From Paracyclopina nana (Eukaryota; Arthropoda; Copepoda; Cyclopoida; Cyclopettidae): DNA of 64,000 bases. The stretch spans positions 382,001 through 446,000 of the forward strand of contig JAGUCH010000009.1 of NCBI GenBank assembly GCA_019096065.1. The letters are read 5' to 3'. The notes under the pieces are model-generated. The model was not told the DNA's origin, did not search any database, and saw nothing but the letters and a program-made list of their open reading frames with translations. The number at the start of each line of letters is the position of its first letter. Positions within the stretch are counted from its first letter, which is position 1. This document shows, piece by piece, positions 22,685 through 34,340 of this stretch. A program made the translations under genes and the position numbers.

Positions 22685-23195
22685 ATGATATGTGATAAGT
22701 GCTCCAAACCCTCAAGATGAAAACAATGTTGTAAATACAGAAGTTGTGGTTCTTGATAAGCTGGACTCCAGTTCTGGTAACAAAAATTATCAAAATGCTC
22801 AACATTATATTTGCATTATGCTTAAACAACTACCAGGGTAGCTTGCTTTTAAAAATAAAAGTAAGAATTTTTAACAGGACATTTTAGCCAAATTATGTCA
22901 GAAGTGAAGTAACTTTAAATGTTTTCGTGTTAATCAGATACATGATGTAATGAAATGCGCCATATGGACAATTTAGATTACTTACCATCTTCAAATCAGC
23001 AACAAAAAAGTGGGATATTGGCTATTGGTCGAGAGCACAGGAATTGGAGAGCTGAAACTCGCATAGACGTTTTAATGTGACATTTCCAGCTCAGCAAAAA
23101 AAAATATCTGGTACTTTCTCGTTAAATATGGCTTTATTCGTGAGTGATCTTGCTTTCAAGCTGAGAACATAGGAGTCAGAATTTGCTCAGTTCCG
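22685..23195. other. Intergenic, 3' flank of NUDT8-like gene
   Basis: No gene or clear repeat seen. Confidence 0.4.
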
Positions 23196-23995
23196 TCATC
23201 GATTCTTGAGCAAACTCAATGGACTCTGAAATTTCAGTGTGTGACGAAATCCCCTGGATCTTCCTTTCAGAAAAACACTCAGAAACTGATAAGTGATGAT
23301 TGCAGTCATGCCCCATATTGGATAAGGATCACAGTTGTAGATGGGCAACGAATAACCTGGCTTGTCTGGTATCCGGAATTGGGTGTAACCTGCTACTTTT
23401 GGGTTGTGCAAGTCGTAGACCTCTTTGACAAATACGTCAGCAACTTCATTTTTGCTTAAGACAAGTTCAGACATTTCAAAATTCTTGACATCACCCACGA
23501 TCGGTATAACAGCTGTGGATCCTGGAAATAGTCATTTTTATGTGCAAATTGTTTTTAAAATCTGTTTTTTTGCTCTTTCTACATAAGAAACTCCAAAGAA
23601 AGAAGGAGAAGAAAAACTACAGCAATTATACTATTTTGTATATTACCAGTGTGATTGGATAGGGCTGGCATTTGTGCCCAAAGATCCAAGTTTTCTTGGC
23701 TGATACCCAATTCTTCATAAGTCTCTCTCACTGCGGCTTCCTCAAAAGTCTCATTTTTGTCCACTTTGCCACCAGGGAAACATACTTCTCTGGCGTGAGA
23801 CTTGAGATGGGCAGACCTTTTTGTGTAGAGAATACCTGTGTCACCAGATTTTAGCTGGACCAAGGGAATCAGAACTGAGGCAAAACTTGTTGGCCTCTTG
23901 CATTCCACTTGTCTCAATGGCCTCAACTCTGCAAGCTCCCGAACACATCTTTCTCTATTTTCTAGGCTGAGTAAATTTTCCTCTCTGACAGCCAT
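23196..23995 (-). CDS. NUDT8-like: NUDT8-like CoA pyrophosphatase (Nudix hydrolase)
   Basis: Two exons (23647-23995, 23196-23521; 125 bp intron) give 224 residues. A full Nudix box runs from Gly76 to Ile98 (Glu82, Arg90-Glu91, Glu94-Glu95, Gly97). It is preceded by the CoA-pyrophosphatase signature around YTKRSAHLKSHAREVCFPGG. Near the C-terminus YPIWGMTAIIT matches the WGLTA block of NUDT7/8. The family cuts CoA and its thioesters to phosphopantetheine and 3',5'-ADP, in mitochondria (NUDT8) or peroxisomes (NUDT7). No PTS1 tripeptide is present (it ends LKNR), which favours a NUDT8-like assignment; targeting is not proven. Divergent from the protease gene 288 bp away. Part of exon 1 is copied at 16800-16978. 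Confidence 0.9.
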
Positions 23996-24164
23996 TTGTT
24001 ATTGTTTATAAAATCGTGCAGAGTTTCCAGATGTTCTCAGCTGTCAGTTTGTTTGCTGAGAAGAGCCAAACATTATATGTGGCTTAAATTAAATTAATTA
24101 AGCTTAGTTAAAGCTACTTAATGAATTTAGCTTTACCTCTGATTTTAAGATGGAAAAACACTCG

Positions 24165-24237
24165 TACATTTACAGCCCTCACAGGCTCGGGCTAGTAAAG
24201 CTGTACTCAAGTTTTCCCATTTAAAAATCCAGAAAAT
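24165..24237. repeat. Dispersed repeat, second copy
   Basis: Matches 6888-6975, core GCTCGGGCTAGTAAAGCTGT. It sits in the short space between the divergent NUDT8-like and protease genes, so it lies in or near their promoters. Confidence 0.55.
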
Positions 24238-24282
24238 AGAGTTAATCCTATAGATACAAAGATCAAAGTGTCTGTTTGTAGA

Positions 24283-25814
24283 ATGGAGCTGACAAGATTG
24301 ATGGCCTTTGTGAGCTCTTTTACGCATATTTATGCAGAATCACACAGATTATTTGGCGGTATGGATGTATTGTGGCCGCCAGGAGCATTCGATTTACGTG
24401 GTTTATCATACATTGCTTTTATTTACGAAAATGAATTGCCAACAGTGCCAATCTGCACAGGGACTTTGATATCAAGATTACATCTTCTCTCAGCAGCCCA
24501 TTGTTTTTATGAAAGTGCGTCATGGGCTGAACGATTCAATGGATTCCATAATTTGGGAGTATGATGCTGTTTATGACTGACTTTGGCTCATTTTAATGAC
24601 TCAAGACAAATAATCAGATTTCAGCTGGTGTTGTTGATATTGGAGTTCAACCAATACACTTTCTTCCAATAGAGGGCGTAATCTATGCCCCAACTCTTCG
24701 ATTCAATCATACTCTACAGAGGACTTCAGATTTGGCAATTGCTGTCACAACTGGATTTGTCTATGGAGCAGGATCAGCATTCAGGGGGTACTTACTGATG
24801 TAAGAGCGGCATGACATTATTGGACCAATCAAAAACAGGTGCAAATTTGCAATAGCCAATCAGAAGTTAGAATTTTGTTGACGTTTTTTGGTCTTGCGAA
24901 ACGAGTCAGTTTTTTTAGGCTCGTGTTAAGCATAAAGTTTACCATATTTGGCAAAAAAAATCACTGCTTCATCTTTTCATATTTTCCGCGAAGAAGATTA
25001 TAAAGCAACACTTTAAGCCTTCAAAAACAAAGGGGATTTTTGAAGAACCTATTGAAAAACTCGGTTTTTTGCTGGCTTGTACTTTTGCACCAAGAAAATG
25101 TCATGCCGCTCTTACTTCTTTAAATTACTGATTTTCATTAAAGAAGATTTTTATAAAAAATTCTGCTACTATTTAAGGATGCCAATCCCACATTATGTCA
25201 TCCATGATAATCCATCTGACCATGCATTCAGAGGTAACAACCACTTAATTTATTAATAAATTGCTATTTTTACATTAATTTTGTTCTGTTTAATTGAAGC
25301 TGGAGAGGACTGTGTATTTTATGGCTGGGGAACAGGAGGTAACCCTCAACAGTTCATCTCGAGACTAAAATTGGGAGTGCATCGAATTTTGCAACATCTT
25401 ACATGTGCACGCTATTTGCAATTTTTTCATCACGGTTTTCCAAATAGGCCTCGAAGCGTGTTTTGTGCCAATTCCATATATTCCTCAATATGCAATGTGA
25501 AGTGCAACCAAATCTTGCCATTCAAAATTGGGAACTTGATTTTTCTTCAGGGGGATTCTGGGGGCCCATTGTTGTGCTACAGGGGTGGCAGGGATCCCAT
25601 TCTTGTTGGAGTTGCAACTGAAGCTACAGGTGACTGCTCAAAAGTCAACGAGACGAGCCTTTTTGTGGCCCTGGCACCAAAAGTGAATTGGATTAAAAGA
25701 ATTATCTCGCAAGATCCGAGGAAAGCAAGCAACGATTGTTCTGGCATTCCTGCATTTTCTGCCACTTACTGGATGTGTTATTGCATAATGTACTTGCAAA
25801 AAATGCTGTGGTAG
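24283..25814 (+). CDS. Secreted chymotrypsin-like serine protease (S1A)
   Basis: Five exons (24283-24558, 24618-24787, 25178-25233, 25300-25496, 25551-25814) give 320 residues. I chose the ATG at 24283 for its signal peptide (MELTRLMAFVSSFTHIYA). The mature start would be R|LFGG in place of the usual IVGG. The triad is His73 (LSAAHC), Asp130 (RTSDLAIAV) and Ser236 (GDSGGP). The residue equivalent to chymotrypsin 189 is serine (SSICNGDSGG), which favours chymotrypsin-like specificity. A hydrophobic tail after SNDCSGIPA is unusual and may be a membrane or GPI anchor. Intron 2 carries a 316 bp inverted-repeat element. Intron 4 (25497-25550) is 54 bp, in frame and stop-free. Poly(A) signal at 25907-25912. 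Confidence 0.88.
24800..25115. mobile_element. MITE in intron 2 of the protease gene
   Basis: Ends are perfect inverted repeats of at least 18 bp (TAAGAGCGGCATGACATT and its complement). No ORF. It accounts for most of the 390 bp intron in a gene whose other introns are 54-66 bp. Confidence 0.85.
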
Positions 25815-26389
25815 GTTATTTAAAAACCTTTTAATGCGCTCACTTAAGGTTGCTCCAGAGAGTCAAACTCTTCATCAACACCAAATTCAACCAATTATTA
25901 AAGGATAATAAATTAAAATAGGTACATAACTCCTAAAGAAAAGTAAAAGACAACCATCAAAGGGCTTCAAAAAAAAGGCTACCCATTCATAGACAGGATT
26001 ACAAACGTAGCGTTAAAATCTTTCATTTCTTAAAAATTACTGTGTCTTCACTGTTTTGGCATATTTTGAAAGCAAATTCATTCAAAAAAAACCTTAACTC
26101 TTACTCTTGCATAATTGTAATATTCGATTTTTGACATTCTTGCTTACCATTCTATCTTGTAGGAAGGCATTTGACTAGTGATGGAACGAGTTTCAGCTTG
26201 GCTTGAAAGCTTGAAGCTGAAACCCAGCTTGAGGCTACGCGCATGTGTCCAGCTCCACGAAGAAAGTCAAAAATTTTACCACGACAGTCCTCTTAATTGT
26301 CACACATTACGATGTCCCATAATATATAGCACCATGAATAATTATAAAGTAACATTCTGTGCTACATCAGGCTACATGGGCCCTCACAT
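25815..26389. other. Protease 3' UTR and intergenic
   Basis: AATAAA at 25907-25912 ends the protease gene. The rest shows no gene. Confidence 0.5.
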
Positions 26390-26978
26390 AATGTCACATA
26401 GTATTCTGTCCCATAGCTTAATGTCCCATAGCAAATGGTCACATAGCATAATGTCCCATAGCATATTGGCTCATAGCATATTGTCACATAGCATAATGTC
26501 TCATAGGATATTGTCTCATAGCATAATGTCTCATAGGATATTGTCTCATAGCATAATGTCTCATAGCATAATGTCTCATAGCATAATGTCTCATAGCATA
26601 ATGTCTCATAGCATAATGTCTCATAGCAAATTGTCTCATAGCAAATTGTCTCATAGCATAATGTCTCATAGCATAATGTCTCATAGCATAATGTCTCATA
26701 GCATAATGTCTCATAGCATAATGTCTCATAGCAAATTGTCTCATAGCAAATTGTCTCATAGCATAATGTCTCATAGCAAATTGTCACATAGCATAATGTC
26801 TCATAGCATAATGTCTCATAGCATTTTGGCTCATAGCATAATGTCTCATAGCATATTGTCTCATAGCATATTGTCACATAGCACAATGTCACATAGCATA
26901 TTGGCTCATAGCAAATTGTCACATAGCAAATTGTCTCATAGCATAATGTTTCATAGCAAATTGTTCCATAGCATAGGA
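26390..26978. repeat. 15 bp tandem repeat array
   Basis: About 39 copies of a unit near ATGTCTCATAGCATA, with variants in three positions. Because 15 is a multiple of three, long frames are open on both strands (301 and 229 codons). I see no sign that either is a gene. Confidence 0.9.
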
Positions 26979-27942
26979 ACAGACGGCTTGACGTCACCAA
27001 TATGCGAGTGCAGTTCAACACATGAACTACTAAATATGAACTATAGCTCACATACCATATTTTCTAATATATCCATAAGTTAATATGCACTATGAGGTAT
27101 TTTAGGCCCTCAAGCCTCCAACAGATATGAATTTTAAAAGTTTTTTGCTACCAATTGAGTCACCAAAATCGGGTAAGTGATATAGTCCAATTTGGCTTGT
27201 TTGCTAGGTGCAACAGTGCATCTGGTGCATACCGTCACTCATGACTCAATTAGCACAAAAAAATCCTCATAAATTTGTTTAGTTTGGAAGATATGTGCAT
27301 ATTTATTTTCATGCCAATTATTGATGCCTCTTGCGGTTTTGCTCCCATCATTATCCATGAATCCATTTCACTAAAATTTCTCCGCTATGTTCTGCTTGAA
27401 ATGAAATGGTTATCTACCAAAAATGGATATGGTTTCTGTGCCTGATCTGAAAGAAGCCTGCAGGTCTTCAGCTCAAAATTGAAATATTGTTTATTTATCC
27501 CCACCAAACAAATTGAGTGAGGTAGAGATGCGCCAATGCACCAATAATAGAAGCTGAATTATGAGTTGAGCACTAAGAACATTTTCTATCATGTTTGACT
27601 AAGCCACATCTTTTTTATGAATGTACTGCCAAACTGCCGTAAGCAAAGAGCAAATAAGTATTCTAAAGAGTTGTTCAAAAAGTAGGATAAGTTATTCTGA
27701 TAGCCACATAACCGTTTATATCCGATAATCATTTGCAAGAAAAGAATTATAAGTTCTTATTAAACCATTTGTTGGCGGATTTAATGCTATGTTAGCAAAT
27801 GCATGTGATAATTGAAAAATAAGACAGCGGCATTCCTTTAGATGCTGAGAAAAGCGTCATGGAATTGATTACTGGCGGAAAATAGTGATTAAGAGACGTC
27901 TGCCATTACCCCGCCTCCTGACCAATGACAACAATATTTTTG
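26979..27942. other. Intergenic, nothing clear
   Basis: No supported gene or repeat before the core promoter at 27943. Confidence 0.4.
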
Positions 27943-28029
27943 TATATAAAAAGAAGTTTTTGTAATTACTTCTCAGTTTGAATTTTATCTTTGGTGAGAT
28001 AACATTTGAATAGCCAACATCATACCAAG
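27943..28029 (+). promoter_or_regulatory. Core promoter and 5' noncoding exon upstream of the envelope-like gene
   Basis: TATATAAA at 27943-27950 lies 32 bp before the A of TCAGT at 27973-27977, the arthropod initiator. A short leader ends at a strong donor, CCAAG|GTAAGA, at 28029/28030. The matching acceptor (TTGCAG) lies just before the ATG at 30280, so the leader probably splices over the inverted-repeat element at 28991-29991. Confidence 0.6.
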
Positions 28030-28990
28030 GTAAGATAATTTTATTCTCTTTTGAAAGTTTGTAGCTTTGTGCAACAAATATCGTCTATGACACAGTTTTG
28101 AAAAACCTTTTAACATTTTTAATAATGACAAACCTAATAAAACTTAATTGTCAATTTTTGGTGATTTTCTAAAAGGTGTGCTAGTTAAAGCAGCAACGGC
28201 AAGAATGGAATAGAGCTCTAGATTTTGATGAGTATAGATCATTCTCAAAACTCAGCTCCAATAAACAGCCTTATGGTGGCGCTGGCCTACAGTAGCACAA
28301 TATATGCCCATTTTTGTTCCACCGTTTATTATATTATGTTATGCTACCTATTTTAACTTGGTTTTAGGCAATTGTATCCCATCATATTTACTTGAGTGCA
28401 GACTATTTTGGATAAGGGGTGCTTTAAGAATTTGATTGTTACAGCAGTGAGACTTGAAAATAACGTAGGTTGAGCATCAGCTAGTGAGCTTGCCAGATTG
28501 ATCACTCTTGCGTTTTTTACTGCTCACTGATTTTAATTTTTGATTGGCTGAAAAAAGTGGGAAATTCAAATTCAATTGGTCAAGTAATGGTTTTTCCCAG
28601 TATGCTAATGATTTGTGAAAAACTTTATAAAAGCAAAAGAATGTAGAAAGTACTACGAAATCTGATTTATTATTGCACAGTGGGCTTGACCTCCCAAACT
28701 TGGTCACTCAATTGGATTAGTTTGGAATAAAAAGTTACGGAAGATTCAATTTCGGCTCAATCTGCCCAAAATCAACTTTTTCTCAAAAATGATTTTTTTG
28801 AAATTTGAATCTTTATCTGTCAATTTACATTAATTTGTGCTCTTTAGATAGCCTAAAAGTCATTAAAATTAGAAGCCGAAAATTGGTGCTAAAATCGGAA
28901 ATCTACGGTTCGTAAGATCGAATTTTTGTCCACCTTGTATTGGCATTTTCGGAGAAAGCACCAACAAAAAATGTAACTCATATATACTAT

Positions 28991-29991
28991 AGTAAAATTC
29001 CAGTTCACTCGTGGCTTAGCCACTCAGTGATCTTTCATTTGACTACTCATGCGCGAAAAGCCCAATAAGGACTCGTCATCAAGACAGTATTGATATTTTT
29101 GCCAGCTTCCTGATGGTTCTAAATTACTATGCAACTTCTAAATGCTAAAAGATTGATTCAATCTGAAAAGTAGCCATTAAAAAATAGCTTAATTGCAGGT
29201 CAAACCTGCAGGTCAAACCTGCAGGTCAATGAGCGCGTGTATGAATTTCCTCATATTAAGACCTGGTTCACCATTGATATTATGCTACCAAATTTTTTTT
29301 AAGAATTTTTCATAAAAATGAATGCACAGTGAATCAAAAAGCACAGGCATTAATGCTTCTAAGTCGGGTCAGATGGTGCTAGTTGAATTCTGAAATAACT
29401 CTGTTTGTGGGCTTTTTTCAGAATCAAATGCCCAATAGAGTATCTGTCATCAATTAACACATCCAATGTGCTAGGTTGAAACACTGGCCCACATGAATAA
29501 AATCACGCACCCGCGTTTGTTCGCGCCCAAATTATGACGTCATTTTGATCTGAAGTGCCCTCTGTGAACAAGCTCAGCGCCATCTAGATATGATTTGGCA
29601 TTAATCAAAGCTTGTGGCAAGCTTTTCGCAATTGCAGATTTCCAATAAGAAAGAGGTGCTACCTTGATTTTGCGACTTTTTCCGTTTGCATGCAATCGCC
29701 CTTTGTGGAATGTTTCAAGAGTTTTGCTAAATTGAGAAAAATTTAAATGCCTTGATTCTGCATTAGTGTTTTGATAGTACCTTAGTAGAGTGCTGACCTT
29801 ACAACCAGGAGACCAGGCTTTGAATCACTGTATAGGCCTATTTTTTAAATTATTTGAAGAATTAACTCACTAACTGTACAATAATGTAACAATACTGTCC
29901 TGATGACGAGTCCATATAGGGTTTTTCGCTCATGAGAAGTCAAATGAAAGATCACCGAGTGGAGAAGCCACGAGTGATTTGGAATTTTACT
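28991..29991. mobile_element. 1.0 kb inverted-repeat element with nested MITE
   Basis: Terminal repeats of over 100 bp with some divergence: left AGTAAAATTCCAGTTCACTC, right reading out as CACGAGTGATTTGGAATTTT. Both ends include TCAAATGAAAGATCACCG or its complement. No transposase. A member of another MITE family lies inside at 29345-29633. A fragment of the end repeats at about 53130. Confidence 0.8.
29345..29633. mobile_element. MITE family copy 1 (of three)
   Basis: Shares CTCTGTTTGTGGGCTTTTTT, TTATGACGTCATTTTGATC and AGCGCCATCTAGATATGATT with 32819-33132 and 53483-53765. The left end is truncated or diverged. Confidence 0.8.
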
Positions 29992-30279
29992 TCTTCTTGG
30001 GAGTTTCTTCAATTTTTAAAAAAAAGCCAGACTGGGACTCGTGATCTAAGGCTAGGTGACAGGTCTACACTATATGCCAATGTACTGTCATAACATGCTT
30101 CTATTACACCACAATCTAGCATATTACATAAATGATAACATTCTGTTTTACATGACAGTCCTCAAAATCACTCCTAATGGACAACAGCCTTCTAAAACAT
30201 TTTCAATCAATTTTATTCCAAATTCGCATTCCAAATGCATTCAATAACTAATTTGTAATTTCTTAATTGCAGATTTGAA

Positions 30280-32278
30280 ATGAGAGCCTCTTGCCTACTC
30301 TTATTCATGTCATTGTCTCATTGCAGTGGGCATCCTCTTTTACCCACTTTGCTTCATGTTGATGATGATAGTAAAGTATTTGTTAGCAAAATGGGGAACC
30401 TTGCTGAAGCCACTTCGCCAATCCACATAAAGATGAAAATTGATGTTCACGGTTCAGACAGCTCAGTTAATTACTTTCTAAATCATGCCAGTGGAGACAA
30501 TTTAGAGAGGATAATGTCTGTTCAGCAAGAAAACACCATGATCCATTCCCTTGTTAATGATATGGACACATCTGCTGCCTTTGGTACAGCAGTACATGGA
30601 GACTTTTGGAATAAGGTGAGCAACTAATGTTTTTTCATGTTATTATTACTTAATAAGGAAAGGTGCCTTCTGTTTCATTGTACTGTTTTGTAGTACTGTT
30701 TTGTAGTACAGTCAGCCGGCTTTAGCATCAAAAGCCTATGAAAGCAGATTTGAAAAATGATGGCCTTACGGCGCTACTAGACAATAACTTTGGTCATTAC
30801 GTAATGAGTGACTTGGACTGTTTTATGCAGATTCCAAAAATACTTTTTCCCATTTTTCCATCAAAGCATGATGCTGGGTGAGAAGAATAAACTTACAGTA
30901 AATCTGCTGCTATGCAAAACTTCAAATTGTAAATTTTCAAACGCAAAATCTTGGAAATAATAGCAGACCTTACAATTATATCTATTTTTTCTTAAATTGG
31001 TTCTGGAATTTCTCAATTTATGGCCACAATTTAAAAGATAACTGCATTAGTAATTGACTCGTAAAATGACATATTTTCTTTTGATTTCAGGACAACATAT
31101 TTGTTGAATGTGCAACATTGACCCACAAATTTGATGTTGCATTGAGCAATGTCTCGATAAGCATGGAGTCTGCTATCATGAGGATTCAAAAAGATGTCCA
31201 AAAAATGTCCTCAATTGTGAGGAGTTCTTTGGAGGGTAGATTATCTCCAGCCATAGAGTATTTTCTTAACCTGTCTCAGCCTCTAAAATTGGCAGAAAAA
31301 GTTGCTTTTGATTTAGGATTCACTTTAATGCAAAAGAACAAAATTGACATTTTAAAAGCCCAAACTTATTCTAAAGTAGTTAATGGAACTCTAGAAATGA
31401 TTTTGCCGTTAATAATGACTAGAGAAGATGCTCTTAAAACCATCTACAAATTTGTTTGGGCTCCTTTGGTCTTAAATAATGGCTTATTCTTTTTAGAAAT
31501 AAAAGAAGCAAAAAACATTGTTTCTGTTGACAAAACCAAAAGTAAATTTAGATTGATGAGTGAAGAAGATTTTAAGCTGTGCTCAACAATTAATTCTATG
31601 CACATATGTGAAATTGCTGGAGAAGAAATGGCCAAAGATCAGTTTTCTAAATCATGCTCAGGGGCTCTTTTTGAAATGAATTTTGCCAATATTATTACAA
31701 ACTGTCAAGCAAACTTTATGCCCTCCCATGATTTTGTGAAACAAGTTTCATCAAACCAGTTCATAACTTATTTCAAAGAAAGCACTCCCTCCCTATTGAA
31801 ATGCCCAGTTAAAAAAAAATATGAAACTATTTTTGACACACAACACAATACCTTAAAAGGCCTAAATATGATTGAACTAAACCCATTATGTTACATGAGT
31901 ACAGATTCACTAGATTTTTTTCCAAAGTTCCATCTACGCACCAATAAAATTGATTTTTCTGCTCACAACGACCTCAAGAAAAAATCTGTAGATGCTTTGC
32001 TCCAAGATGTAAATACCTGGAAATTCAGCCAATCAACAACAGCCAAGGACTTGGATTTGAGGAGAGTTGTTAAGGATGAAGAAATGTCTGCTGCAATAAG
32101 GAATTTGGAGCTCTGGAAAAATGGGGTTTTTATTGGGCCACTGATAGTATTTTTGCTTGTAATTCCCTTTGCTATTGTTATATTTAATTTTTTTCATAAA
32201 AAAGGCTTAAAAAAGAAGCAATGCAATGATATTATTTCTCAAGCAACAAAAAAAATTGAGGAAATGATACAAGACTAA
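30280..32278 (+). CDS. Baculovirus-F-like / errantivirus-like envelope gene, whole-looking fossil without gag or pol
   Basis: Two coding segments, 30280-30615 and 31091-32278, separated by an intron with consensus borders. Parts seen: a signal peptide, an ectodomain with a helical heptad region, and the family's C..IC...C...C spacing (around HICEIAGEE) before a later CYMS block. One transmembrane helix near the end is followed by a short basic tail. This pattern is that of F-type envelope proteins of baculoviruses and gypsy/errantivirus elements. No LTRs, gag or pol were found around it. It looks whole, with no breaks seen. With its own core promoter and poly(A) signal (32308-32313) it may be a captured gene in host service. 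Age cannot be set from one copy; the intact frame suggests either recent arrival or selection. Confidence 0.68.
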
Positions 32279-32329
32279 CAATTTATAATAAAAAAAAAAT
32301 TTGGTTCAATAAAGCAAAACCCGTTATCT

Positions 32330-32690
32330 CATTAGGTCAGCTATTTTTAGCTGATTGGCTTGATTTTTTTGTTCACATAGTAGCATAAAACATTATGAGA
32401 ATTCATTATTATTTCATGATTTTTTGATAAATCAGAAGGGATGGCCAATTTTTTGGCAAATTACGAATTGCTATGTAGCTGCCTCTGTAGTGAACATACT
32501 ATATGGCTTTTCACACTAGGGTGCGCTGACTGTACTCCGTAACAGAAGCCATTGTTCCTTATACTGTCCTGATGTGATGAAAAAAAGTCATTATTGTACG
32601 GTAGATGGTAGATGCGAGCGCGGGATTTTCACTTCACTGCTGTATGTAGTGAACCCACCGCCAAGCTGACAAAAATGCAATTTTCCTTGG
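32330..32690. repeat. Dispersed repeat shared with 62770-63330
   Basis: Two blocks match the right end of the window: GTCATTATTGTACGGTAGAT with GTAGTGAACCCACCGCCAAG (again at about 62800-62895), and AATTACGAATTGCTATG (again at about 63305). Order and spacing differ, so the copies are rearranged. Confidence 0.65.
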
Positions 32691-32818
32691 GCAATAATCA
32701 AAAAAGCTCCTAGATCAAAAAAGTTGCCAGAAAAAAAGAGAGCTTGCTTATATGTGAAATTGTAAGGTTTTGGCTAAAATGAACGCACTAGTTTTGCTAT
32801 ACTACTGCAAAATTGCGC

Positions 32819-33132
32819 AATTGCGAAAAGCTTTTCTTGAGCTTAGATTCATTCCACAAAGTCGGTTCAGATGGCGCTAGTTGCATTCTGAAATAACTCT
32901 GTTTGTGGGCTTTTTTCGGAATCAAACGGCCCATTGCGGAATATTTCATACATTAACACACACAATGTGCGAGGTTGAAACGCCGGCCCGCGTTGATGAA
33001 ATCACACACCCGCTTTTATTCGCTCCCAAACTATGACGTCATTTTGATCTGAAGTGCCCTCAGACTACAAGTGCAGCGCCATCTAGATATGATTTGGCAT
33101 TAATCAAAGCTTGAGGCAAGCTTTTCCCAATT
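32819..33132. mobile_element. MITE family copy 2, most complete
   Basis: Ends AATTGCGAAAAGCTTTTC and, reversed, AATTGGGAAAAGCTTGCC form the terminal inverted repeats. About 314 bp, no ORF. Contains TGACGTCA and the shared internal blocks. Confidence 0.85.
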
Positions 33133-33500
33133 GTGAGTCAAACTGTCAGTCCCAGATGTTAATTTGAGGCAACTAAACTTAATTCATGACTTGGTCAATT
33201 TTGAGTCAAAATGTCAGTTCCAGCTGTTAATTTGAGGCAACTTAACTCATAATGTGAGGCAAAAACAAACTTTGGCCTCATTTTGAATTTGCAAATGCAA
33301 AAACTTGCGCATCGCGTTATACTACTCCCAAACTGCAAAGAAGATGAGAAATTCATAACTTTGACAATTGTGAGTCAAAATGTCAGTTGCAGCTGTTAAT
33401 TTGAGGCAACTTGACTAATATCAAGAACTTGTGTATCAGTTTTACTACTACATAACTGCTAAGAAAAGCGAAATTCTGGATTTTGCCAATTGTGACTCAT
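33133..33500. repeat. Degenerate tandem repeat, GAGTCAAAATGTCAG family
   Basis: Three or more diverged copies of a unit containing GAGTCAAAATGTCAG and GTTAATTTGAGGCAACT. The same family recurs at 41635-41790, 46300-47060 and about 61690. Confidence 0.65.
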
Positions 33501-33786
33501 AATAAGGGTGTTTGAGAACAGACAGAAATAAAGGTCTAGCAAAAATGAGGATTTGAAGTTGGGAACATAGGTTTTTGGGTGAGCCGATTTTGGTGATTCT
33601 GGCTCATTAGGATCGTAGCATGGTTTCGGTTTTTATGGTTCTTGAAGATAATGAGCCTCTGTGCATTCAATAAGCTGGGCAAGGCGCTCGATCTGAGTTT
33701 TTTGTTGCACTTGCCCAGTTTTCGGTCGCGCCAATTTTGGGGATTCTGTGCGATGGAAATCTGGCCACTGCCATCTTTAGCCACTT

Positions 33787-34340
33787 AAAAAATACAGGCA
33801 GGTGATTCCAGCTGATTAAAAGTTTGTTTGAATTTCTTAATTTCAAATGTGAATGCAGGGGGCAATTTGAAGTGGCTGATGTTTGGATGCTTGGATTCGA
33901 TACAAGGTTGACCTTCTAAGTCATGTTTTGACCTTTTTCTGAAATGACCTCTACCTTAGCCTCTCAAAAATCAAAGGCAGCTGATTCCAGCTGATCAAAA
34001 GTTTGTTTGAATTTCTAATTTTCAAATGTGAATGCAGGGGGCAATATGAAGTGGCTAATGTCCTGTGCTTGGATTTGATAGAATTTGGCCTTCTAAGTCA
34101 TGTTTTGACCTTTTTCTGAAATGAACTCTACCTCAGCCTCTCAAAAATCAAAGGCAGCTGATTCCAGCTGATCAAAAGTTTGTTTGAATTTCTAATTTTC
34201 AAATGTTAATGCAGGGGGCAGTATGAAGTGGCTAATGTCCTGTGCTTGGATTTGATAGAATTTGGCCTTCTAAGTCATGTTTTGACCTTTTCCTGAAATG
34301 ACCTCTACCTCAGCCTCTCAAAAATCAAAGGCAGCTGATT
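33787..34340. repeat. Tandem repeat, about 179 bp unit, three copies
   Basis: Copies start near 33787, 33967 and 34146, with a partial fourth near 34322. Each holds GGCAGCTGATTCCAGCTGAT and GCCTTCTAAGTCATGTTTTG. Copies 2 and 3 are nearly identical; copy 1 is more diverged. No ORF. Confidence 0.85.

Noticed and set aside
24268-24282. Upstream ATG of the protease (MSVCR..)
   Set aside because: The ATG at 24283 gives a cleaner signal peptide; the upstream one would add a charged start.
26178-27083. 301-codon plus-strand ORF and 229-codon minus-strand ORF over the 15 bp array
   Set aside because: Open only because the repeat unit is a multiple of three with no stop; no flanking domain or splice support.
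27943-34340. LTR retroelement around the envelope-like gene
   Set aside because: No long direct repeats, primer-binding site, gag or pol seen on either side; the flanking repeats are inverted-repeat DNA elements.
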